A DNA stretch of 6,050 nt, from contig MFGM01000055.1 in NCBI GenBank assembly GCA_001778275.1, positions 1 through 6,050 on the forward strand, written 5' to 3'. The DNA comes from Candidatus Falkowbacteria bacterium RIFOXYC2_FULL_48_21 (GTDB taxonomy: Bacteria; Patescibacteriota; Patescibacteriia; UBA11705; JABHMO01). Positions 5,817 through 6,050 of the stretch are shown in pieces (position 1 is the stretch's first letter; each line of letters starts with the position of its first letter). The position numbers and the translations under genes were made by a program. Below the pieces are notes generated by a model. It saw only the letters and a list, made by a program, of their open reading frames with translations, was not told the origin of the DNA and ran no database searches.

Positions 5817-5839
5817 AAAAACCCCGCTGATAGCGGGGT
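5817..5839 (-). terminator. intrinsic terminator of the 58-residue gene
   Basis: ACCCCGCT (5821-5828), three-base loop, AGCGGGGT (5832-5839): a perfect eight-pair GC-rich stem. On the minus strand it is followed directly by TTTTCATTT, giving a U-tract of five T including the last stem base. It lies 12 bases after the stop codon at 5852-5854. On the plus strand no T-run follows, so the signal is directional. It separates the 58-residue gene from the ftsI-murF run. Confidence 0.85.
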
Positions 5840-5851
5840 CGTTGACATTGA

Positions 5852-6028
5852 CTACTTCTTGTCGGCCGTATTTTGCGCCGCCTGTGCCAAACCGTGTTTC
5901 ACCTCGTTGTAAACGGAACGAAGAAAAAATCGCGCAATCGTATCCGCCTCTTTGCGCGACAATGAAGCAAAGTCGCGTTTGAGCGCGCCGCCAAGCGCCG
6001 CGGCGCTGGTTTTCTGGTTCTCTGGCAT
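5852..6028 (-). CDS. small protein of unknown function
   Basis: A 58-residue frame from ATG 6028 to TAG 5852-5854. The protein begins MPENQKTSAAALGG and continues with a predicted charged helix (KRDFASLSRKEADTIARFFLR), then SVYNEVKHGLAQAAQN and a lysine-rich end. It is alanine-rich and largely helical, with no membrane segment or cysteine. I do not recognise a family. Support comes from the strong terminator just after the stop and coding-like composition. A weak GGA lies seven bases upstream of the ATG, the nearest thing to a ribosome-binding site in the window. The frame remains open to the window edge (seven more codons, VYLVFGR), so the true start may lie outside and the gene could be longer. 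Confidence 0.55.
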   Translation of the reverse strand: MPENQKTSAAALGGALKRDFASLSRKEADTIARFFLRSVYNEVKHGLAQAAQNTADKK

Positions 6029-6050
6029 TCGTCCAAAAACGAGATAAACG

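Overview
The window reads as a compact chromosomal segment of a small-genome bacterium, most likely a member of the Candidate Phyla Radiation (Patescibacteria, Parcubacteria-like). This assignment is inference. It rests on a MurF without its usual N-terminal UDP-binding domain, a small hypothetical protein next to a cell-division PBP that resembles proteins I associate with Parcubacteria, short intergenic gaps, and no convincing Shine-Dalgarno sequence before almost any start codon. There are no tRNA or rRNA genes, no CRISPR array and no recognisable transposase.

Layout. Positions 1-63 hold a near-consensus sigma70-type promoter placed so close to the ATG that the mRNA is probably leaderless. 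It drives the only plus-strand gene, an N-formylglutamate amidohydrolase family protein (64-846). A short convergent gap with weak dyads (847-933) follows. Everything else lies on the minus strand. Read in the direction of transcription from the right edge, it consists of: a 58-residue unknown protein (5852-6028) with a strong intrinsic terminator; a 140-bp promoter-bearing gap; a 108-residue conserved hypothetical protein (5385-5711); a 9-nt tandem repeat; a class B penicillin-binding protein of the FtsI type (3433-5319); a 157-bp spacer with a large imperfect palindrome; murF (1989-3275); a 161-residue GNAT-like unknown protein (1440-1925); and a GNAT acetyltransferase (934-1419).

How the genes work together. 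FtsI and MurF form a reduced dcw-type cell-wall and division cluster. MurF completes the cytoplasmic UDP-MurNAc-pentapeptide precursor, and FtsI crosslinks the resulting peptidoglycan outside the membrane, probably at the division septum. The murE gene that normally sits between them is absent here. The two acetyltransferase-like genes downstream have no evident link to the cell wall.

The most unusual non-coding structures are the long imperfect palindrome that ends five bases before the murF start, and the six-unit 9-bp minisatellite that ends three bases before the preferred ftsI start. No feature is convincingly a new defence or mobile system.
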